A stretch of 5,800 nucleotides of DNA from assembly GCA_905479515.1 (NCBI GenBank), contig CAJQMX010000258.1:1-5800 (forward strand). The letters are read 5' to 3'. The first letter of the stretch is position 1, and every line of letters begins with the position of its first letter. The DNA comes from an uncultured Parasphingopyxis sp. (lineage in GTDB: Bacteria > Pseudomonadota > Alphaproteobacteria > Sphingomonadales > Sphingomonadaceae). The notes under the pieces were generated by a model, which saw only the letters and a program-made list of their open reading frames with translations, had not been told where the DNA came from and searched no databases. Positions 1 to 5,711 of this stretch are shown piece by piece. A program made the position numbers and the translations under genes.

Positions 1-182
1 ATGGAACGCTCCGCAGAGAAGTGCTCAACGCCGAGTGGTTCTTAACCATTGATCAGGCCAAAACTGTCATCAACAAATGGCGCAGGCAATATAATCACAT
101 CAGACCTCATCAGGCCCTCAACATGAAACCGCCCGTTCCCGAAACTCTAGCAAATAATGGTACATAACAAGGGGGCTTTACA
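1..182 (+). mobile_element. 3' end of an IS3-family insertion sequence (element runs off the left edge)
   Basis: The stretch holds the end of an IS3-type transposase followed by about 15 bp of non-coding sequence. I place the element's terminus near 182 because the sequence just before it, read outward, is AAGGGGGCTTTACA. Read from the other side this gives TGTAAAGCCCCC, which has the TG...CA ends typical of IS3-family elements, and an unrelated reading frame (ArdA-like) starts immediately after it. The other end of the element is outside the window, so the inverted repeat and any target duplication cannot be checked. The exact boundary is an inference and could be off by a few bases. Confidence 0.6.
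3..167 (+). CDS. IS3-family transposase OrfB, C-terminal fragment (5' end outside window)
   Basis: The frame beginning at base 3 is open from the window edge to a TAA at 165-167 and encodes 54 residues. It contains LNAEWFLTIDQAKTVINKW, then WRRQYNHIRPHQALNM, then PPVPET. This is the standard C-terminal end of the IS3-family integrase core (rve domain): the segment after the catalytic glutamate, with the conserved Y-N-x-x-R-P-H-x-A-L block. The protein is the DDE strand-transferase of the element, usually made as an OrfA-OrfB fusion by -1 frameshifting. None of the three catalytic residues lies in the visible part, so whether the copy is intact cannot be judged. The natural stop and the plausible IS end just after it suggest that this end is undamaged. 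Confidence 0.88.
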   Translation, partial: GTLRREVLNAEWFLTIDQAKTVINKWRRQYNHIRPHQALNMKPPVPETLANNGT

Positions 183-296
183 ATCCCCGAAAACATAGCT
201 TGCTATCTGGACTATGACGCCATCGCCCGCGATCTAGGGTTTGATTACACAATGGCCGAAATTGCGGGCCAGCGTTTGGCGTATCGGTTTGATTAA
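183..296 (+). pseudogene. ardA: ArdA-like antirestriction protein, 3' remnant truncated by the IS3 element
   Basis: Immediately after the IS3 end a frame runs for 37 codons to TAA at 294-296. The peptide starts IPENIACYLDYDAIARDLG and ends with a short aromatic, basic tail (AYRFD). The pattern P-E-N-x-x-x-Y-x-D-Y-x-A-x-A-R-D-L matches the C-terminal part of ArdA proteins, small acidic DNA mimics of about 170 residues that inhibit type I restriction enzymes and are commonly carried by conjugative plasmids and ICEs. There is no start codon or ribosome site in the remnant, so it is very unlikely to be made. The upstream part would lie on the other side of the IS element or has been lost. It is convergent with the Fic gene, with 13 bp between the two stops. 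The family call is from memory of the motif and is moderately secure. Confidence 0.6.
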
Positions 297-309
297 GGGA
301 GGCTGTTGC

Positions 310-1842
310 TCAAACCTCGAATAGTTCCTGATAAATGGCTTCGAACCTCGCCGCTTCTTCGTCGGAAAGGGGTGAGAACTCTTTTTCCCGCGCACGCTTG
401 GACAGGCGGCCATTGTTTTGTTTCAGGAAGTTGAACAACAGATCAACAGTTGAAGCGGGCATTTCAACCAGAGATTCAACACGGCTCTTGAATTGGTCGT
501 ATCGCTGCAAGAAGGCGGCCTCTTCCGGTAGGTCGTTTTCGATGGTTTTCTGCACGCATTCGAATAGAAATTCCGCGTGTGGTGTGGCGTCGAAATACCT
601 GTAGAAATCATCGGTATCATTGAGAACGCGCACATTCATCTTCTCTGTCGGCTCCCATTCGATGACCGGCAAGAGCCGTTGCGAGTAGCTTTCAAGGACG
701 CGACGATAGTCGTCTATTCGCTCCAGAATGGCCGAAGAAACCGGAAATACGATGCCGGTCGGATTGAATCCGCGTGCTGTCAAAACATGGTGGATCAAAT
801 AGCGATGAAGTCGCCCGTTACCATCTTCAAACGGGTGGATGTAGACAAAGCCAAAGGCAAGCGCAGAAGCCGCAATCACAGGATCAATACCATTGGCATA
901 GCTGCGGTCAAAATCGATCATGCCTTGAACAAGGGCGGGTAACGCCTCATGGCGTGCACTGATATGATCGGGAAGCGGGATGCGCGTGTCTTGTTCATGC
1001 TCGCCGACAAAGCCGCCTTCGTTACGAAAACCAAGGCGGATAAACCGTTCTTCCCCGATCACAATACGCTGCAAGCGCAAGAATTCATCTCTGTCGAGCG
1101 GTTGTTTGCCCGCTTCGCCGATGGCTTTGCCCCAACGCTGGATACGGTTGTGCGGCGGTGCTTCGCCCTCGATTGCATAGCTGGACTTGGAATCTTTCAG
1201 AAGCAGAAAGGCAGCCGTGCGCGCCAGAATGCCTGCTGAAATCTTGCCTATTACGGCGCGGGCCTGCTCATCAAGCCTGGCGTCTACAAATCTCTCCAGT
1301 TTTTCTGTGCGCCGGACAAGCGGGCAGAAATCCGGCGTGCCTGGCAGATTGTTTCTTACACGGTGGCGGGTCGATGTTTCTCCCTTGACGGACCATTGCT
1401 GTTTAGGATCGACAATATCAGCATAGGTGCCGGTTTTGGCGTTGGGAAGATCAAGCGCGCGATCAAGCAACCATTCGTAAAGAAACCAGATGCGGCGCAT
1501 ATAGGAACTTGTGGGCTTGGCGGCTATGATTGCTGCAAGTTCGGTAGCATCTATAACGAGGAACAGGCGTTTGAGGATCGCAAGGTCGAGCCCTTCGTAT
1601 TTCAAGGCAAAAACCAAATGACCTTCAAGTGTAGACTGAGGTTCATGACGGGGCGTGTATATGCGCCAGCCGCCTTCTTCATATATCTTGTGACGTTCGC
1701 CAATCGCACTCAGCGTGAGCGGCAGCGGTACCTGGAGATTGTAGGCATCAATCAGGGCAGCATAACCAACCGGCAAAGCACGCTCTGGAAGCCTGCTTTC
1801 CTGAAAAACGTTTACCGGCCCTGAAAATCTCTTACTTTCCAT
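310..1842 (-). CDS. Fic-domain protein adenylyltransferase (AMPylator), class II, 510 residues
   Basis: The protein carries the complete Fic active-site motif HPFEDGNGRLHR, with catalytic His336, Asp340 in the metal-binding position and Arg344/Arg347. Such enzymes transfer AMP (rarely another nucleotide moiety) from ATP to a hydroxyl side chain of a target protein. An inhibitory motif [S/T]xxxE[G/N] is present N-terminal to the active site as SYAIEG (Ser221, Glu225, Gly226). This makes it a class II, self-inhibited Fic with the antitoxin-like helix on the same chain. A probable target-docking flap (FRNEGGFVGE, about 272-281) lies between the two. The first 200 residues and the helical C-terminus after about 380 are of the kind seen in long Fic proteins of about 500 residues, so it looks full length. 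The ATG at 1842 is preceded by a weak purine stretch (AGAGAAA). No signal peptide or membrane segment is seen, so it should be cytoplasmic. The target is unknown. Confidence 0.93.
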   Translation of the reverse strand: MESKRFSGPVNVFQESRLPERALPVGYAALIDAYNLQVPLPLTLSAIGERHKIYEEGGWRIYTPRHEPQSTLEGHLVFALKYEGLDLAILKRLFLVIDATELAAIIAAKPTSSYMRRIWFLYEWLLDRALDLPNAKTGTYADIVDPKQQWSVKGETSTRHRVRNNLPGTPDFCPLVRRTEKLERFVDARLDEQARAVIGKISAGILARTAAFLLLKDSKSSYAIEGEAPPHNRIQRWGKAIGEAGKQPLDRDEFLRLQRIVIGEERFIRLGFRNEGGFVGEHEQDTRIPLPDHISARHEALPALVQGMIDFDRSYANGIDPVIAASALAFGFVYIHPFEDGNGRLHRYLIHHVLTARGFNPTGIVFPVSSAILERIDDYRRVLESYSQRLLPVIEWEPTEKMNVRVLNDTDDFYRYFDATPHAEFLFECVQKTIENDLPEEAAFLQRYDQFKSRVESLVEMPASTVDLLFNFLKQNNGRLSKRAREKEFSPLSDEEAARFEAIYQELFEV

Positions 1843-1998
1843 GCTTTCTCTGATATCCGATTATTTCTGTTGAACTTTAATGCACAATAAGCATTTTCTC
1901 ATGAAAATCGATTACTTTCAATGAAAATTCGTTTAAATATCGTGTTAATCATGAAAAATCATTACAATCGAGCATGGGTTATGATCCAAAGTCATGCA
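1843..1998 (-). promoter_or_regulatory. AT-rich upstream region of fic with phased repeats; probable promoter/operator
   Basis: This 156-bp gap lies between the stop of the 119-residue gene and the fic start, both on the minus strand. It is visibly richer in A and T than the flanking coding DNA and has no convincing open frame. It contains three ATGAAAAT-like repeats and short runs of A at regular spacing, so it is the likely site of fic transcription control. Candidate sigma-70-like hexamers on the minus strand are weak: a TTGAAA at 1916-1921, and a TTAACA with a poor downstream partner. I therefore do not fix a start site. Read-through from the upstream gene is also possible because no hairpin plus T-tract terminator is visible. 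Confidence 0.4.
1901..1965. repeat. Three ATGAAAAT-like direct repeats spaced 20 and 30 bp apart
   Basis: Copies begin at 1901 (ATGAAAATCGATTAC), 1921 (ATGAAAATTCGTTTA) and 1951 (ATGAAAAATCATTAC). The first and third share the longest core, ATGAAAA followed by AT-rich bases and ATTAC. The starts are separated by 20 and 30 bp, so the A-runs fall on the same face of the helix. A TGAAA (1902-1906) also faces a TTTCA (1916-1920) as a short inverted repeat. The layout fits operator sites for a regulator or an intrinsically bent promoter. The number of copies is too low to call plasmid iterons. Confidence 0.45.
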
Positions 1999-2358
1999 TT
2001 AATCCCGCTCTTCTGCATCGGCCTGCAATTGAAGCATGGCTAGGTGGGTGCGGGTCATTATTTCTTCCGCCATCCATTGACGCATGATCCGCCTTGCATT
2101 GCGGGACGGGGTTGGATCGTCCGCCCCGATCCCACTGACATATTGCCAGAGATGGAGCGAGCCAGGCATCGGACGGCTCTCCATAATCGCGACGAACTGC
2201 GCCAGATGAACAAGCGATTTCGGTAGCGTCAGCACGACGCGTTGCGCGCTGTTATCGAATAAATGCTTCCGGTCGATCTCGCCCGCTTGCGCCCGAACGC
2301 GCCGTAACTCTTCACTCAGTTCCAGTTTCAATCCATTTTCTTTGTTATTCTGTGTCAT
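1999..2358 (-). CDS. Uncharacterised 119-residue protein, probably of a mobilisation or plasmid locus
   Basis: I do not recognise this protein. It starts MTQNNKENGLKLELSEELRR, is rich in charged residues and is predicted by eye to be largely helical, with a more hydrophobic middle (VVLTLPKSLVHLAQFVAIME, about 41-60) too short and polar for a clear membrane segment. The second half ends in an acidic, glutamine-rich helix. There is no signal peptide and no cysteine pair or known catalytic motif. The start is well supported: ATG at 2358 is preceded by AGGAGAAAGG, and the stop TAG of the upstream charged-tail gene overlaps that ribosome site (TAGGAG). The two genes are therefore probably one translationally coupled operon. 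If the upstream tail is a relaxase, this would be an accessory mobilisation protein; that is inference from position only. Confidence 0.65.
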   Translation of the reverse strand: MTQNNKENGLKLELSEELRRVRAQAGEIDRKHLFDNSAQRVVLTLPKSLVHLAQFVAIMESRPMPGSLHLWQYVSGIGADDPTPSRNARRIMRQWMAEEIMTRTHLAMLQLQADAEERD

Positions 2359-2373
2359 AGCTTTTCCTTTCTC

Positions 2374-2481
2374 CTATCGTTCAAACCCAAAATCCCGCGA
2401 TCTATCCCGACCACGTTTCCGTTTGCGTCCGTCTCGGTCTTTCTCGCGTTGTTCTACAGAGCGTTCCGGCAGCGCCATGTC
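2374..2481 (-). pseudogene. C-terminal tail of a charged protein (possibly a relaxase), cut off by the IS6 element
   Basis: On the minus strand a frame runs out of the IS6 element's edge and ends at TAG (2374-2376), giving 35 residues of host-side sequence. The tail reads DMALPERSVEQ, followed by a very basic and acidic run (REKDRDGRKRKRGRDRS), and closes with RDFGFER. Arg/Asp/Glu-rich disordered tails of this kind are common at the C-termini of VirD2/TraI-type relaxases and coupling proteins of alphaproteobacterial plasmids, but a tail alone cannot prove the family. All the rest of the gene is missing from this window because the IS begins at 2483. An internal ATG followed by 33 further codons could in theory make a small peptide. 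I consider it a remnant of a gene coupled to the 119-residue gene downstream. Confidence 0.45.
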
Positions 2482-2482
2482 C

Positions 2483-2503
2483 GGTGTTGTCCGAGGAAAA
2501 TTG
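2483..2503 (+). repeat. Left terminal inverted repeat of the IS6-family element
   Basis: Twenty-one bases starting GGTGTTGTCCGAGG match the other end at 17 positions, with differences at positions 3, 4, 10 and 20. This is the end downstream of the transposase gene. Confidence 0.8.
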
Positions 2504-2535
2504 TTAGGCGAAGTAAAGAGGCAAGATGACGATCC

Positions 2536-3261
2536 TTATGTGGCAACCTGACGCCACTCCATAAGAGCCGCTTCACGTTTCAACTCAAAATTTTCGCGGC
2601 TATGGAGATGGCGCTCGTGATTGAAATGGTTGTGGATTGAAGAGTGAATAGAGGCAAATTTCTGTAAAGACTTTGTGCTTCGAAATTTTATCATTGCTCG
2701 CTCTCGTCGTCGGAACGGGTGGTTCGAGTTTTCGGCCCGATTATTCAACCATTGTCCGGTTTCCTGGCGATCCGCGCTGCCTATATCTTCCATTGCCGCT
2801 CGATAGGAGCGAAGTTTATCCGTCACAATAATCTTCGGGCTGCCATATCGCTTCATGGTTTTTTTCAGAAACTTCAAGGCAGCGCTGCGATTGCGCCGCT
2901 TAGTTACGAAGGCTTCAAGAATTTCACCTTCGTGATCAACGGCTCTCCAAAGATAATGGATCTCGCCATTGATCCGCACGAAAACTTCATCCAGATGCCA
3001 TCTCCACTGAGATGAGTTATGGAAGGAAACGGAGCGGGCTTTTCTGATTTCTGCCGCAAACACTGGCCCGGACCTGTTCCACCATGCCCGGACTGTTTCA
3101 TAGCTGACGTCGATACCCCGATCATGCAGGAGGTCTTCAACCTGGCGCAATGAAAGCGGATACCGAACATACATCATGACGGCCAAGCGGATAATTGCTG
3201 GTGAAGTTTGAAGTAACGGAATGGATTTTTCATGTGCCGACCGTAAATCCAGCCTCAACAC
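2536..3261 (-). CDS. IS6-family transposase (DDE), open from a GTG but with a probable N-terminal frameshift
   Basis: The 241-residue frame has an HTH-like segment (YPLSLRQVEDLLHDRGIDVS, about 34-53) followed by the IS6 catalytic domain. Asp91 is in WRWHLDEVFV, Asp148 in IIVTDKLRSY and Glu177 in NNRAENSNHPFRRRERAM, with the usual basic residue seven positions after the glutamate (Arg184). It catalyses replicative transposition and cointegrate formation. The N-terminus is abnormal. The family start MKNPFRYFK is encoded from an ATG at 3233, but in another frame; the two frames would join as YFK-TSP if one A were restored in the AAA run at 3207-3209. In the present sequence the DDE frame is open only from the GTG at 3261, giving an unrelated stretch of about 18 residues. 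The copy may be inactive, weakly active from the GTG, or affected by a base-calling error. Confidence 0.88.
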   Translation of the reverse strand: MLRLDLRSAHEKSIPLLQTSPAIIRLAVMMYVRYPLSLRQVEDLLHDRGIDVSYETVRAWWNRSGPVFAAEIRKARSVSFHNSSQWRWHLDEVFVRINGEIHYLWRAVDHEGEILEAFVTKRRNRSAALKFLKKTMKRYGSPKIIVTDKLRSYRAAMEDIGSADRQETGQWLNNRAENSNHPFRRRERAMIKFRSTKSLQKFASIHSSIHNHFNHERHLHSRENFELKREAALMEWRQVAT

Positions 3262-3269
3262 GGCTCAAG

Positions 3270-3290
3270 CCATTTTCCTCTGACAATGCC
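3270..3290 (-). repeat. Right terminal inverted repeat of the IS6-family element
   Basis: Read on the minus strand from 3290 it starts GGCATTGTCAGAGG and pairs with the repeat at 2483-2503. It lies upstream of the transposase and only 33 bp from the putative NnrR operator of nosR. Confidence 0.8.
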
Positions 3291-3458
3291 AAAATATTCA
3301 AGAACGCGAAATCAGTAAGAAGTTTGCGAAAGCGCAAACAACGCGGTTTTGATTTTTACTAAAGTTCTTTTCAACAAAATTTTGATTTCGCTGAACACTT
3401 TCAATCGATGACTTAGGAAGTAGCGGATTTCAAGCAAAATCGGTTGATAGGGCTTTTG
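3291..3458 (+). promoter_or_regulatory. nosR upstream region with promoter, retained beside the IS6 end
   Basis: These 168 bp between the IS and nosR hold no gene that I can see. They contain a dyad at 3324-3337 and, if activation is class II with the dyad centred at -41.5, a start site near 3372 and a -10-like TAAAGT at 3360-3365 (4 of 6 matches to TATAAT). This leaves an untranslated leader of about 87 nt. The leader is AT-rich. A purine patch, ATAGGG, lies 6 nt before the nosR ATG as a modest ribosome site. The promoter position is inferred from spacing alone. Confidence 0.5.
3324..3337 (+). promoter_or_regulatory. Putative NnrR/FNR-family operator, TTGCG-N4-CGCAA
   Basis: The sequence TTGCG AAAG CGCAA is a perfect dyad, and the symmetry extends two bases further on each side (GTTTGCG...CGCAAAC, 3322-3339). 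It has the TTG-N8-CAA skeleton of CRP/FNR-family sites. The TTGCG half-site is the form known for NnrR, the nitric-oxide-responsive activator of nir and nor genes in alphaproteobacteria (TTGCG-N4-CACAA at Rhodobacter sphaeroides nirK); FNR itself prefers TTGAT-N4-ATCAA. Its place upstream of nosR supports NO-dependent activation of nosRZ. The protein that binds it is not encoded in this window. Confidence 0.65.
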
Positions 3459-5687
3459 ATGACCTCGTTTCCAAAATATATCCAGCAGCTACTGTATTGC
3501 TTCCCTATGATTTTGGGCTGCTTTTTATTGATCGCTGCTGAAGCTCAGTCGTCGGAGACTGTACAGGATATCATTCATAATACACCGGTATCGAACTTCT
3601 ATCCTGATGCGGATCGTTGGGAAGCAGTTGATGGCGGTCAGCCGATTTATGCTGCAAAGGATCAGAAAAAGACCGTTGGCTATGCTTTTCTGAATACAGA
3701 CTTTGTGGGCGCAATTGGATACTCCGGCAAACCGATTGTTGTCTTGGTCGCGCTTGATACGAACGGTCTGATCGTCAATGCCAAACTGGTTCATCACGCG
3801 GAACCGATTATTCTTTCTGGCATTCCAGAACAGAAGATCGTTGATTTCATTGAAGGATATCAAGGGACAGATATTCTGACGGTTGCGAGGGAAAAAGGTG
3901 GCGAGCCACCGCCTGTTGATATTGTTTCCGGTGCCACCGTGACTGTTATGGTTATAGATGACAGTATCAAACGTGCTTCAGTTCGGGTTGCAAAGATCCT
4001 GGGTCTCGCAGGCTTGACGGCAGATGATCCCTCTAAGCGTGTTCAGCGAAGTATTATTCCAAAAGACGACGAGATTTATGATTGGGATACTCTCGTTGGC
4101 AATGGTGCTGTACGCAGATTGCATCTTAGCCTGAGTGATATCAACAAGGGCTTTGAAGCGCAGGGTAACCCGAAGGCTATTGCAAAACCTGAAAAGGGGG
4201 AGCCTGAAGAAACCTATATTGATCTCTATGTGGCATCGTTGGCGGTTCCGGAAATTGCTCGCAGCCTTCTTGGGGAAAACGAATATCGAAATTATGAGAA
4301 ACAATTAAAAGACGGACAAAACGCCTTTCTGATCATGGGCCTCGGCCAATATTCATTTCGCGGGTCCGGATATGTTCGCGGCGGTATTTTCGACCGGATA
4401 CAGGTAGTACAGGATGGCGAAACCATCCGCTTCAAAGACCGATTTTATAAAAATGTTGGCAGTGTGGAAGCTGAAAATGCACCGGACCTAAAGGAAGTTG
4501 GGCTGTTCTACACCCCGCCTGATACCACCTTTGACCCAGCCCGCCCCTGGCAGTTACAGCTGTTAGTTCAGCGCGCTATAGGGGCACTGGAAAAAGTCTT
4601 TATTGCTTTTGATATCTCATATCAACTTCCGGACGCTTATGTGAAGGTGGCGGCGCCTGCCGTGGCTCCTCAACCAGCTGTTTCTACACGGAGTGACGAG
4701 GAGGTTGCAGCGTCAAATGCTCTTTGGCAGCGGATCTGGATGCAGAAGCTGCCCGAGATCGGTATTCTGGTGGGGGCTATTGCCCTATTGACCATTGTTT
4801 TCTTTATTCAGAACCAGATTGTTCGCCGAACCATTTTGACGGAACGGCTGAGAATTGCCTTTTTGGTTTTCACTTTGTTTTGGATAGGGTTTTATGCGCA
4901 AGCCCAATTGTCGGTCGTGAATATTTTGGTCTTTGCCAATGCCTTGCTGACAGATTTCCAATGGCAATTTTTCCTGATGGAACCCTTGATTTTCATTCTT
5001 TGGTGTTCTGTGGCCGTTTCCTTATTGTTCTGGGGGCGCGGCGCCTTTTGTGGATGGTTATGCCCATTTGGAGCCTTGCAGGAGCTGCTTAATAAACTGG
5101 CCCGGCGTGTCGGCATAAAGCAGATAACAGTCCCATGGTGGCTACACGAACGGCTTTGGCCAATTAAATATATCATCTTTTTGGCACTTCTGGGCGTTTC
5201 TGTTTATTCCCTCCAACTTGCAGAAACCCTGTCCGAGATAGAGCCCTTCCGAACTTCCATTGTTCTTCGGTTTATGCGGGGTTGGCCATACCTGTTGTTT
5301 GTCTTTTCTCTGCTGGCCGCGGGCTTGTTCATTGAAAGGTTCTATTGCCGCTATCTTTGTCCGCTCGGCGCTGCGCTCGCCATTCCTGGCAAGCTTGCCA
5401 TGTTCAATTGGCTGAAACGTTATCGCAATTGTGGCGACCCATGTCAGAAATGTGCACAGGATTGTATGGTCCAGGCTATCGATCCCCAAGGCAACATCAA
5501 TCCGAATGAATGTCTCTATTGCCTGAACTGTCAACAGCTTTACTACAACAAAGACGTCTGCCCAGTTGTAATTCACGCCCTAGCTAAGGCGCGCAACTCG
5601 AACCCCAAAGCAAATTCAGCTGTCGCAGACAAGGATTCCCAATATCGCCGATCTCGGCGCCTTAATCAGCCGAGACCTTATGAGTAA
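3459..5687 (+). CDS. nosR: NosR, membrane flavo-iron-sulfur protein required for nitrous oxide reduction
   Basis: NosR is needed to express and sustain NosZ activity, passing electrons from the quinone side to the periplasmic N2O reductase. Numbered from the ATG at 3459, the 742 residues show a signal peptide or first membrane segment ending near AEA-Q (about 30), then a periplasmic FMN-binding domain with the flavinylation motif SGATVT (157-162, Thr162 the probable FMN attachment site). Membrane helices follow at about 436-450, 466-497, 504-526, 571-590 and 611-628. Two CxxxCP motifs are present (CGWLCP at 531-536, CRYLCP at 630-635). A cytoplasmic ferredoxin-like end has Cys658, 662, 665, 669 and Cys685, 688, 691, 701, enough for two 4Fe-4S clusters. 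Length and order are normal for NosR/NirI. An in-frame TTG at 3444 would add five residues; I prefer the ATG because AGGG lies 6 nt before it. nosZ follows 36 bp downstream. Confidence 0.95.
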   Translation: MTSFPKYIQQLLYCFPMILGCFLLIAAEAQSSETVQDIIHNTPVSNFYPDADRWEAVDGGQPIYAAKDQKKTVGYAFLNTDFVGAIGYSGKPIVVLVALDTNGLIVNAKLVHHAEPIILSGIPEQKIVDFIEGYQGTDILTVAREKGGEPPPVDIVSGATVTVMVIDDSIKRASVRVAKILGLAGLTADDPSKRVQRSIIPKDDEIYDWDTLVGNGAVRRLHLSLSDINKGFEAQGNPKAIAKPEKGEPEETYIDLYVASLAVPEIARSLLGENEYRNYEKQLKDGQNAFLIMGLGQYSFRGSGYVRGGIFDRIQVVQDGETIRFKDRFYKNVGSVEAENAPDLKEVGLFYTPPDTTFDPARPWQLQLLVQRAIGALEKVFIAFDISYQLPDAYVKVAAPAVAPQPAVSTRSDEEVAASNALWQRIWMQKLPEIGILVGAIALLTIVFFIQNQIVRRTILTERLRIAFLVFTLFWIGFYAQAQLSVVNILVFANALLTDFQWQFFLMEPLIFILWCSVAVSLLFWGRGAFCGWLCPFGALQELLNKLARRVGIKQITVPWWLHERLWPIKYIIFLALLGVSVYSLQLAETLSEIEPFRTSIVLRFMRGWPYLLFVFSLLAAGLFIERFYCRYLCPLGAALAIPGKLAMFNWLKRYRNCGDPCQKCAQDCMVQAIDPQGNINPNECLYCLNCQQLYYNKDVCPVVIHALAKARNSNPKANSAVADKDSQYRRSRRLNQPRPYE
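5646..5674 (+). other. Two overlapping inverted repeats at the 3' end of nosR
   Basis: CGCCGA (5646-5651) pairs perfectly with TCGGCG (5654-5659). CTCGGC (5653-5658) pairs perfectly with GCCGAG (5669-5674) across a 10-base loop. The shared TCGGC means only one can form at a time. The second is followed after 13 bases by a run of six T (5689-5694), too far for an ordinary intrinsic terminator. They may affect mRNA processing between nosR and nosZ, or may be chance within coding sequence. Confidence 0.25.
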
Positions 5688-5711
5688 ATTTTTTATGTCT
5701 TGTTTCTTATT

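Larger units (their letters stand above)
2483..3290 (-). mobile_element. IS6-family insertion sequence, 808 bp, no target-site duplication visible
   Basis: The ends are defined by terminal inverted repeats: GGTGTTGTCCGAGGAAAATT at 2483 on the plus strand, and GGCATTGTCAGAGGAAAATG read inward on the minus strand from 3290, with 17 of 21 bases matching. Both begin with GG, as IS6/IS26-type ends do. The length is normal for the family (about 0.7-0.9 kb), and a single transposase gene fills most of it. The 8-bp flanks are CCATGTCC (2475-2482) and AAAATATT (3291-3298). They do not match, although IS6 transposition normally leaves an 8-bp duplication. The two sides were therefore probably brought together by replicative transposition followed by recombination or deletion, not by a simple insertion. 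Confidence 0.85.

Noticed and set aside
297..309. Bidirectional terminator between the ardA remnant and fic
   Set aside because: The 13-bp gap holds no inverted repeat or T-tract.
1363..1824. A 153-codon open frame on the plus strand, and others antisense to fic, nosR and the transposase
   Set aside because: They lie wholly inside strongly supported genes on the other strand or in another frame, have no ribosome sites of note, and show no recognisable domain.
1901..1965. Plasmid replication origin iterons or a CRISPR array
   Set aside because: There are only three imperfect short units with unequal spacing, no replication initiator gene nearby, and no conserved repeat-spacer pattern.
3200..3233. 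Programmed -1 frameshift in the IS6 transposase
   Set aside because: There is no slippery heptamer at the join (TTCAAAC), the lysine tRNA could not re-pair in the -1 frame, and IS6 elements normally encode the transposase in one frame. A 1-bp deletion is simpler.
3280..3308. Outward promoter from the IS6 end driving nosR (CTGACA at 3280-3285 as -35)
   Set aside because: The -35-like hexamer lies in the terminal repeat, but no -10-like hexamer occurs 16-18 bp downstream (the bases there are GC-rich, around GAACGCG).
3382..3395. TTGAT-TTCG-CTGAA as an FNR box upstream of nosR
   Set aside because: The left half is perfect but the right half matches ATCAA at only 3 of 5 positions. The nearby TTGCG dyad at 3324 is far better.
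3444..3458. TTG at 3444 as the nosR start
   Set aside because: It adds only five residues and lacks a ribosome site. The ATG at 3459 has AGGG 6 nt upstream.
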